Assembly (NCBI RefSeq): GCF_001189845.1
Contig: NZ_LFLZ01000080.1
Span: forward strand, 1 to 38,462
Reading direction: 5' to 3'
DNA length: 38,462 nucleotides
From: Bradyrhizobium tropiciagri
GTDB lineage: Bacteria > Pseudomonadota > Alphaproteobacteria > Rhizobiales > Xanthobacteraceae
Under the pieces are notes generated by a model that searched no databases, was not told the origin of the DNA, and saw nothing but the letters and a program-made list of their open reading frames with translations. Every line of letters begins with the position of its first letter. Position 1 is the stretch's first letter. A program made the position numbers and the translations under genes. Below, piece after piece: positions 31,478-38,437 of this stretch.

Positions 31478-32245
31478 TTATCCCGCTACAACGTCCGAAG
31501 GCGTGCCGACGGCGTCGAGCTGCCGCCCCTCGTGATCCATATGCAGGTAGTTCGGATTGAACAGGCCCGCGCGCATCAGCCGGTCGAGATTGGGGACGGA
31601 CAGGGTCTTGCCCTTGAGCACGATCAGTCCCTCGGCGCGCAACTCCTGCAGGGTCCGGTTGACATGGACCTTGGAAAGCCCGGTGGCGTCGGCGAGATCG
31701 CCCTGGGTCAGCGGGAAGTCGCAGTTGTCGGCCCGGGTCAGGCCGGCGAGACGCAGCCGAAGCCAGATCTCGCAGAGCAGATGGGCTATCCGCTCCAGCG
31801 CCGTGCGCTGGCCGAGGCTCATGATCCATTCGCGCTGGATCGCCGCATTGACCAGCGTTTCCCACCAGAATGCAGTGACGATGCGCGGATGCTCGGCTGC
31901 GACCTTGTCGAAGAACTCGCGCGAGAGATCGGCGATCGACACCGCGGTGATAGTGCCGATCGAATGATCCATCTCGCGCAGGATGAAGACATTCACGTCG
32001 CAGATGTCGCCGGGCAGGAAGAACGACACCACCTGACGCCGGCCGTCCTCGAGCTGCTTGTAGCGATAGGCCCAGCCGGACAGGATCAGATGGACATCCG
32101 TCGGCTTCTCGCCTTCACGGACGATATCGACGCGCGGCGCAAAATGGCGGACACGTTCGGTCGCCGCACGATGGAGAAAAACATGGTCTACCGGCGAAAG
32201 CCGTACAAACTGCTCCAATTTCCAGACTAGCGACGCCAACGGCAT
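31478..32245 (-). CDS. Crp/Fnr-family transcriptional regulator
   Basis: A 255-residue Crp/Fnr protein. The barrel domain is at about residues 20-135 (LSPVDHVFLHRAATERVRHF, VHLILSGWAYRYKQLEDGRR, VVSFFLPGDICDVNVF) and the HTH_Crp domain at about 150-230 (FPLTQGDLADATGLSKVHVN, RTLQELRAEGLIVLKGKTL). No FNR-like N-terminal cysteine cluster is present. The ATG at 32245 is preceded by GGGGAGATCA. The type resembles regulators found beside stress genes in Bradyrhizobium. A 24-bp palindrome lies 86-109 bases upstream and may be its own operator. Confidence 0.88.
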   Translation of the reverse strand: MPLASLVWKLEQFVRLSPVDHVFLHRAATERVRHFAPRVDIVREGEKPTDVHLILSGWAYRYKQLEDGRRQVVSFFLPGDICDVNVFILREMDHSIGTITAVSIADLSREFFDKVAAEHPRIVTAFWWETLVNAAIQREWIMSLGQRTALERIAHLLCEIWLRLRLAGLTRADNCDFPLTQGDLADATGLSKVHVNRTLQELRAEGLIVLKGKTLSVPNLDRLMRAGLFNPNYLHMDHEGRQLDAVGTPSDVVAG

Positions 32246-32330
32246 TGATCTCCCCGCGTGTAATCGGGTAACTGCCGGGCCGTTTTCAATAACACATGTT
32301 ACAGTGCGTATTACATTGCGCAGCTATTGA

Positions 32331-32354
32331 CGTCTGTGCACTAGTGTACAGACG
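32331..32354. promoter_or_regulatory. 24-bp near-perfect palindrome upstream of the Crp/Fnr gene
   Basis: CGTCTGTGCACT is followed directly by AGTGTACAGACG; 11 of the 12 base pairs are complementary. It lies in the 260-base interval between the Crp/Fnr start and the end of the PRC-barrel gene, which otherwise holds no gene. It fits a dimeric regulator such as the adjacent Crp/Fnr protein. Confidence 0.6.
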
Positions 32355-32505
32355 CCAGAGGACTCGACGGTTATTGTCCTCATGCGCCTTACAGTTCAGT
32401 TACTGTCAGGGTACCGCCGCCGTTGGCGTCCCGAGAGCCTTGTGAGCGGACAGCCTTGCAAAGAGGCAATCCTGCAAGCGTCAGCCTTGCGGGAGCCGTC
32501 GTCGC

Positions 32506-32880
32506 TCAGACGAACGGCACACCGTAGTAATCATTCACCGCCCGCGTGGTGCCGATGTCGGCCCAATTCCAGTCCAGCTCGCTGCCGTATTTCGGCGCGC
32601 CGCGGAGCTGGCTCTCGGTCACGCCGGTGACATAACCACCGAGCCTCGTGTCGTATTTGAGCGATTGCCACGGCAGCGGATAGTGGTCGTTGCCGAGGCC
32701 GAGGATGCCGCCGAAGCCGAGCACGGCGTAGGACACCCGGCCGCTCTTCTTGTCGATCATCACGCGCTCGATCGAACCGATCTTGCGCTCGTCCGAGCCA
32801 TAGACCGCGGTACCTTCGACCTTGTCGCTGCCGATCAGGTTTCCGAGCTCCCTCTCGTCCATCGCCATATCATTCTCCAT
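32506..32880 (-). CDS. PRC-barrel domain protein
   Basis: A 124-residue PRC-barrel protein: LIGSDKVEGTAVYGSDERKI, GSIERVMIDKKSGRVSYAVL, GFGGILGLGNDHYPLPWQSL, then TGVTESQLRGAPKYGSELDW. This is the common stress-associated type in Rhizobiales, with the barrel at about residues 15-85. Two starts are possible, 32880 (GGGAG upstream) and 32868 (GGAG upstream). A sigma-EcfG-like promoter 16 bases upstream of the first start suggests control by the general stress response. Confidence 0.87.
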   Translation of the reverse strand: MENDMAMDERELGNLIGSDKVEGTAVYGSDERKIGSIERVMIDKKSGRVSYAVLGFGGILGLGNDHYPLPWQSLKYDTRLGGYVTGVTESQLRGAPKYGSELDWNWADIGTTRAVNDYYGVPFV

Positions 32881-32895
32881 CGATCTCCCGGGGCC

Positions 32896-32920
32896 AACGA
32901 TAGAGCAGGGTCTTCGTTCC
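32896..32920 (-). promoter_or_regulatory. Sigma-EcfG-like promoter of the PRC-barrel gene
   Basis: On the minus strand GGAAC (32916-32920), a 16-base spacer and CGTT (32896-32899) match the consensus exactly, immediately upstream of the PRC-barrel start. Confidence 0.65.
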
Positions 32921-32958
32921 TGCCGCATTGCCGCAGTTGCTGCACAGCAAAACGCGGT

Positions 32959-33156
32959 TCAGCCGGTCGGGGGATCTCCGCGATCGTCCGCCGTCATGCC
33001 GGATCCGGGGGTTTTGTCCGCGTCGCTCAACTTCGGGTCCCGCGTCGCTTCGGGCTTTCGCTGATCCGTCTTGTGGGCGGTCTGCGCGCGCGCCTTGTCG
33101 GCCGGCTGCTCCTGGCCCTTGTCGTCCTTCACGATGCCGTGGTTCGAATGTGCCAT
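32959..33156 (-). CDS. Small, probably disordered hydrophilic protein (65 residues)
   Basis: The protein begins MAHSNHGIVKDDKGQEQPAD and consists almost entirely of charged and polar residues (KARAQTAHKTDQRKPEATRD, DADKTPGSGMTADDRGDPP). It is likely disordered. AAGGGA precedes the ATG at good distance. Similar tiny hydrophilic proteins accompany stress genes in Bradyrhizobium-like bacteria. It is encoded just upstream of the PRC-barrel gene on the same strand. Confidence 0.55.
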   Translation of the reverse strand: MAHSNHGIVKDDKGQEQPADKARAQTAHKTDQRKPEATRDPKLSDADKTPGSGMTADDRGDPPTG

Positions 33157-33305
33157 TGCTCGTTTCCCTTGGCTCGTTTCCCTCGGTTCGATTCCTTTGG
33201 CTCAATTGCCTTGAAGCTATGCGGGCCCCGGCGATGCAATTCGCCGAGGCCCGTCACCGGATTGGTCCACTGCCTTCGGGGAGCAAGCAGCGAACGCACG
33301 AACGT

Positions 33306-33330
33306 TACGCATGGCGCCGAAGATCGTTCC
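33306..33330 (-). promoter_or_regulatory. Weak sigma-EcfG-like promoter candidate
   Basis: On the minus strand GGAAC (33326-33330), 16 bases, CGTA (33306-33309). The -10 differs from CGTT by one base. It could drive the 65-residue gene, though the leader would be about 150 bases. Confidence 0.3.
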
Positions 33331-33388
33331 TGCGGTGCTGACGGCGATTTCGTTTAAGCCGATGTCATGGGTTAACGACGCCCTCCGG

Positions 33389-33412
33389 GGAACATGCCTA
33401 GTATCGCTGGTT
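33389..33412 (+). promoter_or_regulatory. Sigma-EcfG-like promoter of small paralogue 3
   Basis: GGAAC (33389-33393), 16 bases, GTT (33410-33412), followed by AGGAG and the ATG at 33429. The short distance means a very short leader, so unlike paralogues 1 and 2 there is no room for a leader hairpin. Confidence 0.5.
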
Positions 33413-33428
33413 CCAGCGAGGAGTCGGT

Positions 33429-33620
33429 ATGATCAAGAAGAAACGCAACAGGTCGCGGCCTCCCGGATCATTCGAGGAACGCCTGCAAAAATTCGCCGAG
33501 GATTCGCGCATCGCAGCACGCAAGCTACCGCCGGGGCGGGAGCGCGAGACGCTGATGAAGAAAGCCAGACAGACCGAGACAGTAATGGAAGTCAGCGAGT
33601 TGCTGACACTCCGCAAATAG
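33429..33620 (+). CDS. Small basic protein, paralogue 3 of 3
   Basis: A 63-residue relative of the products at 29654 and 30329: MIKKKRNRSRPPGSFEERLQ, ARKLPPGRERETLMKKARQT, then a changed end (SELLTLRK instead of EWL-SP). The core LPPG-x-x-R-x-x-LM-KKARQ is kept. AGGAG lies six bases before the ATG and a sigma-EcfG-like promoter stands just upstream. It is the most divergent of the three copies. Confidence 0.75.
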   Translation: MIKKKRNRSRPPGSFEERLQKFAEDSRIAARKLPPGRERETLMKKARQTETVMEVSELLTLRK

Positions 33621-33658
33621 CCGCAAAGGCCGGAGCAAGCTGCGATGGGAGAGCCGCG

Positions 33659-33874
33659 ATGATCGAGGAACGATTTGACTCACGTACGCTCGCAGCCATG
33701 AATTTTGCGCTCGACCACGTCTGCGCCAACGCGCTTCACGGCGAGGAACATGACACCCGCAGGCGCGTTGCCAGATACATCATCAAATGCGCCAAGAGCG
33801 GCAGGACGACGCTCTCCGAGCTCATCCAAGCCGGACAGCAGGCGCTGGCCAAGGTCACCGCGGCGGCGGGATAA
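33659..33874 (+). CDS. Small helical protein of unknown function (71 residues)
   Basis: The protein reads MIEERFDSRTLAAMNFALDH, VCANALHGEEHDTRRRVARY, IIKCAKSGRTTLSELIQAGQ and a short alanine-rich end. Similar short proteins of this layout are common as hypothetical proteins in Bradyrhizobium-like genomes, with no assigned function. GGGAGAG precedes the ATG. It lies 38 bases after paralogue 3 and is probably co-transcribed from the same stress promoter. Confidence 0.65.
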   Translation: MIEERFDSRTLAAMNFALDHVCANALHGEEHDTRRRVARYIIKCAKSGRTTLSELIQAGQQALAKVTAAAG

Positions 33875-33951
33875 TCTGCACAACCTGCCTTGCCTGCAAC
33901 CTGCCTTGCCGCGTGCCTTGTTCCTCTGGCCTTCAGCAAAGGCAGATACCC

Positions 33952-34170
33952 ATGCGCATTGCAATCAGCATCGGCCTGCTGGTCTTCCTGGTCGCCGTCG
34001 GCGTCTACGCCTATGAAGGGCTCACTGTAGACGCTCCGGTGCCGACCTACGGCATCGTCATGTTCACGATCGGAATTGCGGTTCTGGGCACGGTCTGCGT
34101 CGGCCTGATGGGCTTCTTGTTCTATTCCAGCCGCCACGGCTACGACGAGCCGCCGCACGTGAAGCGGTAG
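33952..34170 (+). CDS. Small two-helix membrane protein (72 residues)
   Basis: Two hydrophobic segments are visible: RIAISIGLLVFLVAVGVYAY at the N-terminus and FTIGIAVLGTVCVGLMGFLF in the middle, followed by a hydrophilic end (SSRHGYDEPPHVKR). I chose the ATG at 33952 because the membrane segment starts there; longer in-frame starts add a cysteine-rich stretch that looks non-coding. The function is unknown. It lies 77 bases after the preceding small gene and may be in the same operon. Confidence 0.65.
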   Translation: MRIAISIGLLVFLVAVGVYAYEGLTVDAPVPTYGIVMFTIGIAVLGTVCVGLMGFLFYSSRHGYDEPPHVKR

Positions 34171-34195
34171 TGCGGGACGAACGGTTGTTGACCCG

Positions 34196-34322
34196 TCATC
34201 CCCGCGCAAAGGCTTCGCCTTTGTCGCTGGAGGAGCGCGAAGCGCGTCTCGAAGGATCGACGGCCACCAGCGGGGCCGATTCATCCTTCGAGGCTCGCTC
34301 CGCTCGAACCTCAGGATGACGG
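34196..34322. repeat. Palindromic repeat of the CGTCATCCTGAGG family
   Basis: CGTCATCCCCGCGCAAAGGC at the left and TCGAACCTCAGGATGACGG at the right are ends of the element seen at 21603-21711, with inner arms TCTCGAAGGATCGACGG and ATCCTTCGAGGCTCG. Confidence 0.7.
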
Positions 34323-34337
34323 TACGCATTCCCCTCC

Positions 34338-34426
34338 CGTGTCATTGCGAACGAAGCGAAGCAATCCATAGTGCCGCAAGTTCAGACATGGATTGCGTCG
34401 TCGCTTCGCTCCTCGCAATGACGGCG
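34338..34426. repeat. Palindromic repeat of the TGTCATTGCGA family
   Basis: GTCATTGCGAACGAAGCGAA at the left, mirrored by CGCTTCGCTCCTCGCAATGA at the right, with inner arms GCAATCCAT and ATGGATTGC. It is a different repeat family from its neighbour at 34196. It lies 18 bases beyond the stop of the DUF6537-like gene and could be its terminator. Confidence 0.75.
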
Positions 34427-34443
34427 GAGAGCATCTGCCCCCT

Positions 34444-35352
34444 TCAACGCGACTCGGCCGCCGGCACCCGCGCGCGAATTTCCGCGATCTTGCGCTTGAG
34501 CGACGCCTGCCGCGGATCGGGCATGATGGCGGCGCGGGCCTCGGTGATGGCGCCGGCAAGGTCGGGCAGCGCGAGCACGCCGTCGAGGGTCGGCTTGACC
34601 AGCCCGTCGATGATCACGTGCCAGTCCGCGATGCCCTGGCGATAGGGATCGCCGTAACCCTGGATCATGGTCGCGGTCTCGACGATGGCCGGGGCTGCGG
34701 CCGGCTGCTTGGTCAGACTGCGGTCGATCATGTGCAGCCAGCGCTCGACCCAGACGCGCTCCTTGGCATAGCGCCCCGAGAACAGCCGCCAGCGCTTCAG
34801 GCCCGCCTCGATCCTGAGCCGGCGAACGCTGAAGCGGGTGTTGGCGCTGAAGCGGATCGAAACCCGGCGGCGGCGCCAGCCGAACTGATCGAGCACGGCA
34901 AGCACCGGATCGGCGACCATCTCCGGCAACGCATCGATCAGCTCGTCGAGGCGCAGCTTCTTGACGTCGTCGGCGGAGCGCGCCGCAAGGCCGCCCCCCG
35001 CATTGACTTCGCCGAGCTTGAGCTGCGCGATGCGGATCGCATCCTCATAGGCCATGCGCTCGGCCATCAGCCGCGCGATCTCGGCAAGCAGGGTGTCATC
35101 AACGCCGCGGCGCCCGACGAAGCGCTTGAGCCGGTCGATATAGAGCTGGGCGTAGCTCGTGCTCTGATAGACGATCAACAGGTGGATGGCCGCGGTGACC
35201 GCCGGCCTGAGATGGTCCGGGCAGGCCTCGGGCAGCACCGGCGGCCCCTCGTCCTCATCGCCGATGATATCGGCAAACAGGTAACGGAGCGAAGCCAGCA
35301 GACTGTCGTCATCCGGCACTGCGGCGCCTCCAGAACTGGTCGCGGGGCTCAC
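34444..35352 (-). CDS. DUF6537-like protein (resembles the C-terminal part of indolepyruvate oxidoreductase beta-family proteins)
   Basis: A 302-residue cytoplasmic protein. The segment ACPDHLRPAVTAAIHLLIVY, then YAQLYIDRLKRFVGR, and the basic block WRRRRVSIRFSANTRFSVRR resemble DUF6537, normally fused to 2-oxoacid:ferredoxin oxidoreductase subunits. The redox domain itself is missing. The assignment is by eye and uncertain. The GTG start overlaps the stop of the cyclic-nucleotide-binding membrane protein (GTGA at 35349-35352), so the two are translationally coupled and probably act together. Confidence 0.55.
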   Translation of the reverse strand: MSPATSSGGAAVPDDDSLLASLRYLFADIIGDEDEGPPVLPEACPDHLRPAVTAAIHLLIVYQSTSYAQLYIDRLKRFVGRRGVDDTLLAEIARLMAERMAYEDAIRIAQLKLGEVNAGGGLAARSADDVKKLRLDELIDALPEMVADPVLAVLDQFGWRRRRVSIRFSANTRFSVRRLRIEAGLKRWRLFSGRYAKERVWVERWLHMIDRSLTKQPAAAPAIVETATMIQGYGDPYRQGIADWHVIIDGLVKPTLDGVLALPDLAGAITEARAAIMPDPRQASLKRKIAEIRARVPAAESR

Positions 35353-36017
35353 GCAGGTTTTGGCTCCGCGACCTGTGGGGTGGCGTGCTGCGCGAGCCGC
35401 TGCTCGAGCGTCGCGATATTCTGGAACAGGCGGGCGCTGAACAGACGCAGCAGGTAGAAGCCGAACGCCGGGTTCTGGACATAGAGCTGCTCGACCTGGT
35501 CATAGGTCACCGACAACACCATGCCGGTTTCGACGCATTCCAGCGTCTGGGTTCGGGTGTTCGACGGCGACAGCATGCCGAACTCACCGACGAGGGCGCC
35601 GACCGGCAGCTCGATGCCGGATTCGACCAGGCGGAAGCGGCCGCTGACGATGTAGAAGATACTGTCGGCCTTCTCGTCCTTGTAGAACAGGACTTCGCCC
35701 GCGGTGCATTTGCGCTCCGTCGTGAACGGCCGCAGCCAATCCATCGACAGATCGCTGTTGACCGATTTCTTCACGTTGCGGACCAGTTGCAGCATCTGGT
35801 GCAGACGATAGGTGTTCACCGGCAGCAGCACGGCATGCAGGATCAGCGTCGCGTAATTGTGGGTCGGGACCGCGGTCGCGATCAGGATGATGTTGGTCAG
35901 GATGGCGAAGACGCGCAACGGGATCATGGTCCGCATCGATAGCGTCGCGACCACGAAGATCGATGCGAAGAAACTGCCGGCGGCGCCTGCGTGCTCCGCG
36001 AGATGTGAGGTATCCAT
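35349..36017 (-). CDS. Membrane protein with cyclic-nucleotide-binding domain
   Basis: A 222-residue protein. Two to three hydrophobic segments occupy residues 10-75 (GSFFASIFVVATLSMRTMIP, VFAILTNIILIATAV, HNYATLILHAVLLPVN), a layout like Popeye/YrbE-type small membrane cNMP proteins. A cyclic-nucleotide-binding fold follows at about 105-205 (AGEVLFYKDEKADSIFYIVS, LPVGALVGEFGMLSPSNTRT, QTLECVETGMVLSVTYDQVE). The GEFGMLSP-TRTQT segment is the phosphate-binding cassette region, with Arg present. It has no HTH, so it is not a classic regulator. It is divergent from the cyclic-nucleotide-gated K+ channel. Confidence 0.8.
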   Translation of the reverse strand: MDTSHLAEHAGAAGSFFASIFVVATLSMRTMIPLRVFAILTNIILIATAVPTHNYATLILHAVLLPVNTYRLHQMLQLVRNVKKSVNSDLSMDWLRPFTTERKCTAGEVLFYKDEKADSIFYIVSGRFRLVESGIELPVGALVGEFGMLSPSNTRTQTLECVETGMVLSVTYDQVEQLYVQNPAFGFYLLRLFSARLFQNIATLEQRLAQHATPQVAEPKPA

Positions 36018-36343
36018 CGGAAACCAACCAATTCTCAAGAAGTGAACAAGATCGCCTTATTAGTCGCTTCATTCCTGCCGAGGTTGCCTGCCCTCGCGTC
36101 TGCGGCCAGCATCCCTGATATACGGGGAAAAAGCGACGATTTGTCTGATTTCTCACATTCGCGGGCGCAAAGACGGGGCAACATGGTTAGGCCATTCGTT
36201 CAACATACGGGACTTTCGCCGCGATCATGCCGCCGCGGCCTGCGCGTTGACGGCCTCAACCGGGAGAGGCACGTTGTGACACAGGCTCCGCCGCTCGCAG
36301 GGCCTTGATTCCAGCAGATTAGCGACAGGCAAGCTCCGTTCAG
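36018..36343. other. Divergent promoter region of about 325 bases
   Basis: The interval separates two divergent cyclic-nucleotide-binding membrane-protein genes. It is less G+C-rich than the genes and has no credible reading frame, repeat or strong dyad that I could see. It presumably holds both promoters. Confidence 0.4.
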
Positions 36344-37456
36344 ATGTCCAAGCCGCTCGTCCTTCCGGCCTTGACGCGCTTCGTTTCCGCCACCGCCGGC
36401 CGCAACATGACCACGGCGGCCTATGTCGCGGTCACGGTCGGCGTCGCGATGATGACGCTGCTGACGGTCACGCCGGCCTATGACGCGGTGCCGCACTGGG
36501 TCGATGCGCTGCTTTGGGCCTGCCTTGCCTATTTCGTGTTCGAATGGCTGGTGCGGCTGCGCCACATGCGGCGGCAGGACAAGTTCTGGTTCTACGCGCT
36601 GTCCAGCGCCGGCATCGTCGATGCGATCGGCGCGCTGGCGGTGCCGCTGGCGCTGCTCGCCGGCCTCGAGCCGAAGACCGCGTGGCTGCTCGGCGTGCTC
36701 TGGGTGCTCAAGGTGGTGCCCGGCATTCCCGGCCTGCGCCAGCTCCGGCGCGTGCTGGTGGTGGAATCCGGCCCGCTGCTCAGCGTGCTCGTGATCTTCC
36801 TGATGGTGGTGTTCCTGGCCTCGGTCGCCGAATACTTCCTGGAGCGGGACGTCCAGCCGCAAACCTTCGGCAGCGTGCCGGCGGCGCTGTGGTGGGCGGT
36901 GGTGACGCTGACCACGACCGGCTATGGCGACGTGGTGCCGATCACCCCGCTCGGCCGCATGGTCGCCGCCATGGTGATGATCTCGGGCCTCGGCGTGTTC
37001 GGGTTGTGGACCGGTATTCTGGCGACCGGCTTTGCCAACGAAACCCGCCGCGATAATTTCCTGAAAACCTGGGAGACCGTCAGCAAGGTGCCGTTCTTCG
37101 CGCATCTTGGCCCCGCCGCGATCGCCGACGTCACCCAGGTGCTGCGGACCATCGACCTGCCGCCGCGCACCATGATCATCCGCAAGGACACCAATGGCGA
37201 CTGCATGTATTTCGTTGCCGCCGGCGAGGTCGAGGTCGACCTGCCTGGACGCAAGGTCAAGCTCGGCGAAGGCGCGTTCTTCGGCGAGATGGCGCTGCTC
37301 GGCAACGCCAAGCGCGGCGCCAGCGTCGCGACCAGCAAGGTGACCCGCCTGTTGGTGCTTGACCTCGTCGATTTCCGCCTGTTGATGGCAAGGCATCCCG
37401 ATCTCGCCGAGACCATCGACGCCGAGGCGAAGCGGCGCGAACGTGAGAATCAATGA
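36344..37456 (+). CDS. Cyclic-nucleotide-gated potassium channel (MloK1-like)
   Basis: A 370-residue channel. Six membrane segments cover residues 20-235, including a voltage-sensor-like S4 (KVVPGIPGLRQLRRVLVVES), a pore loop with selectivity filter TTTGYGD (residues about 190-196), and S6 (MVMISGLGVFGLWTGILATG). After a linker comes a cyclic-nucleotide-binding domain (residues about 255-360) with FFGEMALLGNAKRGASVAT, including the arginine that contacts the cyclic phosphate. The layout equals MloK1 of Mesorhizobium, which opens on cAMP binding. Its stop overlaps a downstream crotonase ATG (ATGA at 37453-37456). Confidence 0.93.
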   Translation: MSKPLVLPALTRFVSATAGRNMTTAAYVAVTVGVAMMTLLTVTPAYDAVPHWVDALLWACLAYFVFEWLVRLRHMRRQDKFWFYALSSAGIVDAIGALAVPLALLAGLEPKTAWLLGVLWVLKVVPGIPGLRQLRRVLVVESGPLLSVLVIFLMVVFLASVAEYFLERDVQPQTFGSVPAALWWAVVTLTTTGYGDVVPITPLGRMVAAMVMISGLGVFGLWTGILATGFANETRRDNFLKTWETVSKVPFFAHLGPAAIADVTQVLRTIDLPPRTMIIRKDTNGDCMYFVAAGEVEVDLPGRKVKLGEGAFFGEMALLGNAKRGASVATSKVTRLLVLDLVDFRLLMARHPDLAETIDAEAKRRERENQ

Positions 37457-37467
37457 TGGAGACCAAG

Positions 37468-38253
37468 ATGGCTGACGCGGCCGACACCGCCAGCGGACCC
37501 GTGCTCGAAATTGCGGGCGCGCGCGCCACGATCCGCCTCAACCGGCCGAAGCACCTCAACCGCCTGCAGGCCGAGGATCTCGGCGAGCTCGTCCGCCTGT
37601 TCGACCGCATCGAGGCCGATCCCGCGATCCGGGTGCTGGTGCTGACCGGAACCGGCCGCGCCTTCTCCGCCGGCTACGACCTCAACTCGGTGGCCGAGCG
37701 CGCGGTGAGCGCCAACGAACAGCAGAGCGCGGGTTCGGCGTTCGAGGTCGTGGTCAACCGTCTCGAGGATCTCGGCGTGCCGACGATCTGCCGGCTCAAT
37801 GGCGGCGTCTATGGCGGCTCGACCGACCTTGCGCTCGCCTGCGACTTCCGCATCGGCGTCGATACCGCCGAGATGTTCATGCCGGCGGCGCGGCTCGGGC
37901 TGCACTATTACAAGAGCGGCATCCAGCGCTACGTCACGCGGCTCGGCGTTGACAACGCCAAGATGCTGTTCCTGACCGCGCAGAAGATCACGGCGCCGGA
38001 GATGCTGCGGATCGGCTACCTTACCGCGATGGTGTCGCTCGACCTGCTCGACGAGGAGGTCGACAAGCTTGCGACGATCCTGGCCGGCAATGCGCCCAAG
38101 GCAATGGCCGGCATGAAGCGCGCGATCAATGAATTCGCCCGCGGCGAGCTGGATGAGGCCGCCGCCGACGCCCGCCACCGCGACAGCATGCGCGGCGACG
38201 AGATCAAGGAAGGCATCAAGGCCTTCGCCGAGAAGCGGCCGCCGAGGTTTTAG
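37468..38253 (+). CDS. Crotonase-fold protein lacking both hydratase glutamates
   Basis: A 261-residue crotonase. The oxyanion-hole motif AFSAGYDL (residues about 65-72) and GGVYGGSTDLALACDFRI are clear, but the positions of the hydratase catalytic pair hold Asp120 and Ala140 (AEMFMPAARLG). It is therefore probably not a simple enoyl-CoA hydratase; isomerase, hydrolase or lyase activity on a CoA ester is possible. Three starts compete: 37453 (overlapping the channel stop), 37456, and 37468, which has GGAGA at good spacing and which I chose. Co-transcription with the channel is evident; a functional link is not known. Confidence 0.85.
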   Translation: MADAADTASGPVLEIAGARATIRLNRPKHLNRLQAEDLGELVRLFDRIEADPAIRVLVLTGTGRAFSAGYDLNSVAERAVSANEQQSAGSAFEVVVNRLEDLGVPTICRLNGGVYGGSTDLALACDFRIGVDTAEMFMPAARLGLHYYKSGIQRYVTRLGVDNAKMLFLTAQKITAPEMLRIGYLTAMVSLDLLDEEVDKLATILAGNAPKAMAGMKRAINEFARGELDEAAADARHRDSMRGDEIKEGIKAFAEKRPPRF

Positions 38254-38273
38254 GGCGGCATGGCGCTGCCAAC

Positions 38274-38415
38274 ACCGTCACCCTGAGGTGCGAGCGGAGC
38301 GAGCCTCGAAGGGTCGACGGCCCAGCTGGTGGTCGTGCATCCTTCGAGACGCGCGGAGCCTGTCATCGGGCCGCGCTTCGCGCGGACCCGTTGGCGCTCC
38401 TCAGGATGACGGGTC
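38274..38415. repeat. Palindromic repeat of the CGTCATCCTGAGG family
   Basis: CCGTCACCCTGAGGTGCGAG at the left, GCGCTCCTCAGGATGACGGG at the right, inner arms CCTCGAAGGGTCGACGG and CATCCTTCGAGACGCG. It is the third and longest copy in the window, about 20 bases past the crotonase stop. Confidence 0.8.
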
Positions 38416-38437
38416 TAGCAGCAACGCACTGATGCCA

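Noticed and set aside
33405..33418. Hairpin CGCTG-GTTC-CAGCG before small paralogue 3 as a counterpart of the other leader hairpins
   Set aside because: It overlaps the spacer and -10 of the sigma-EcfG-like promoter and would mostly not be transcribed; it also does not cover the ribosome site.
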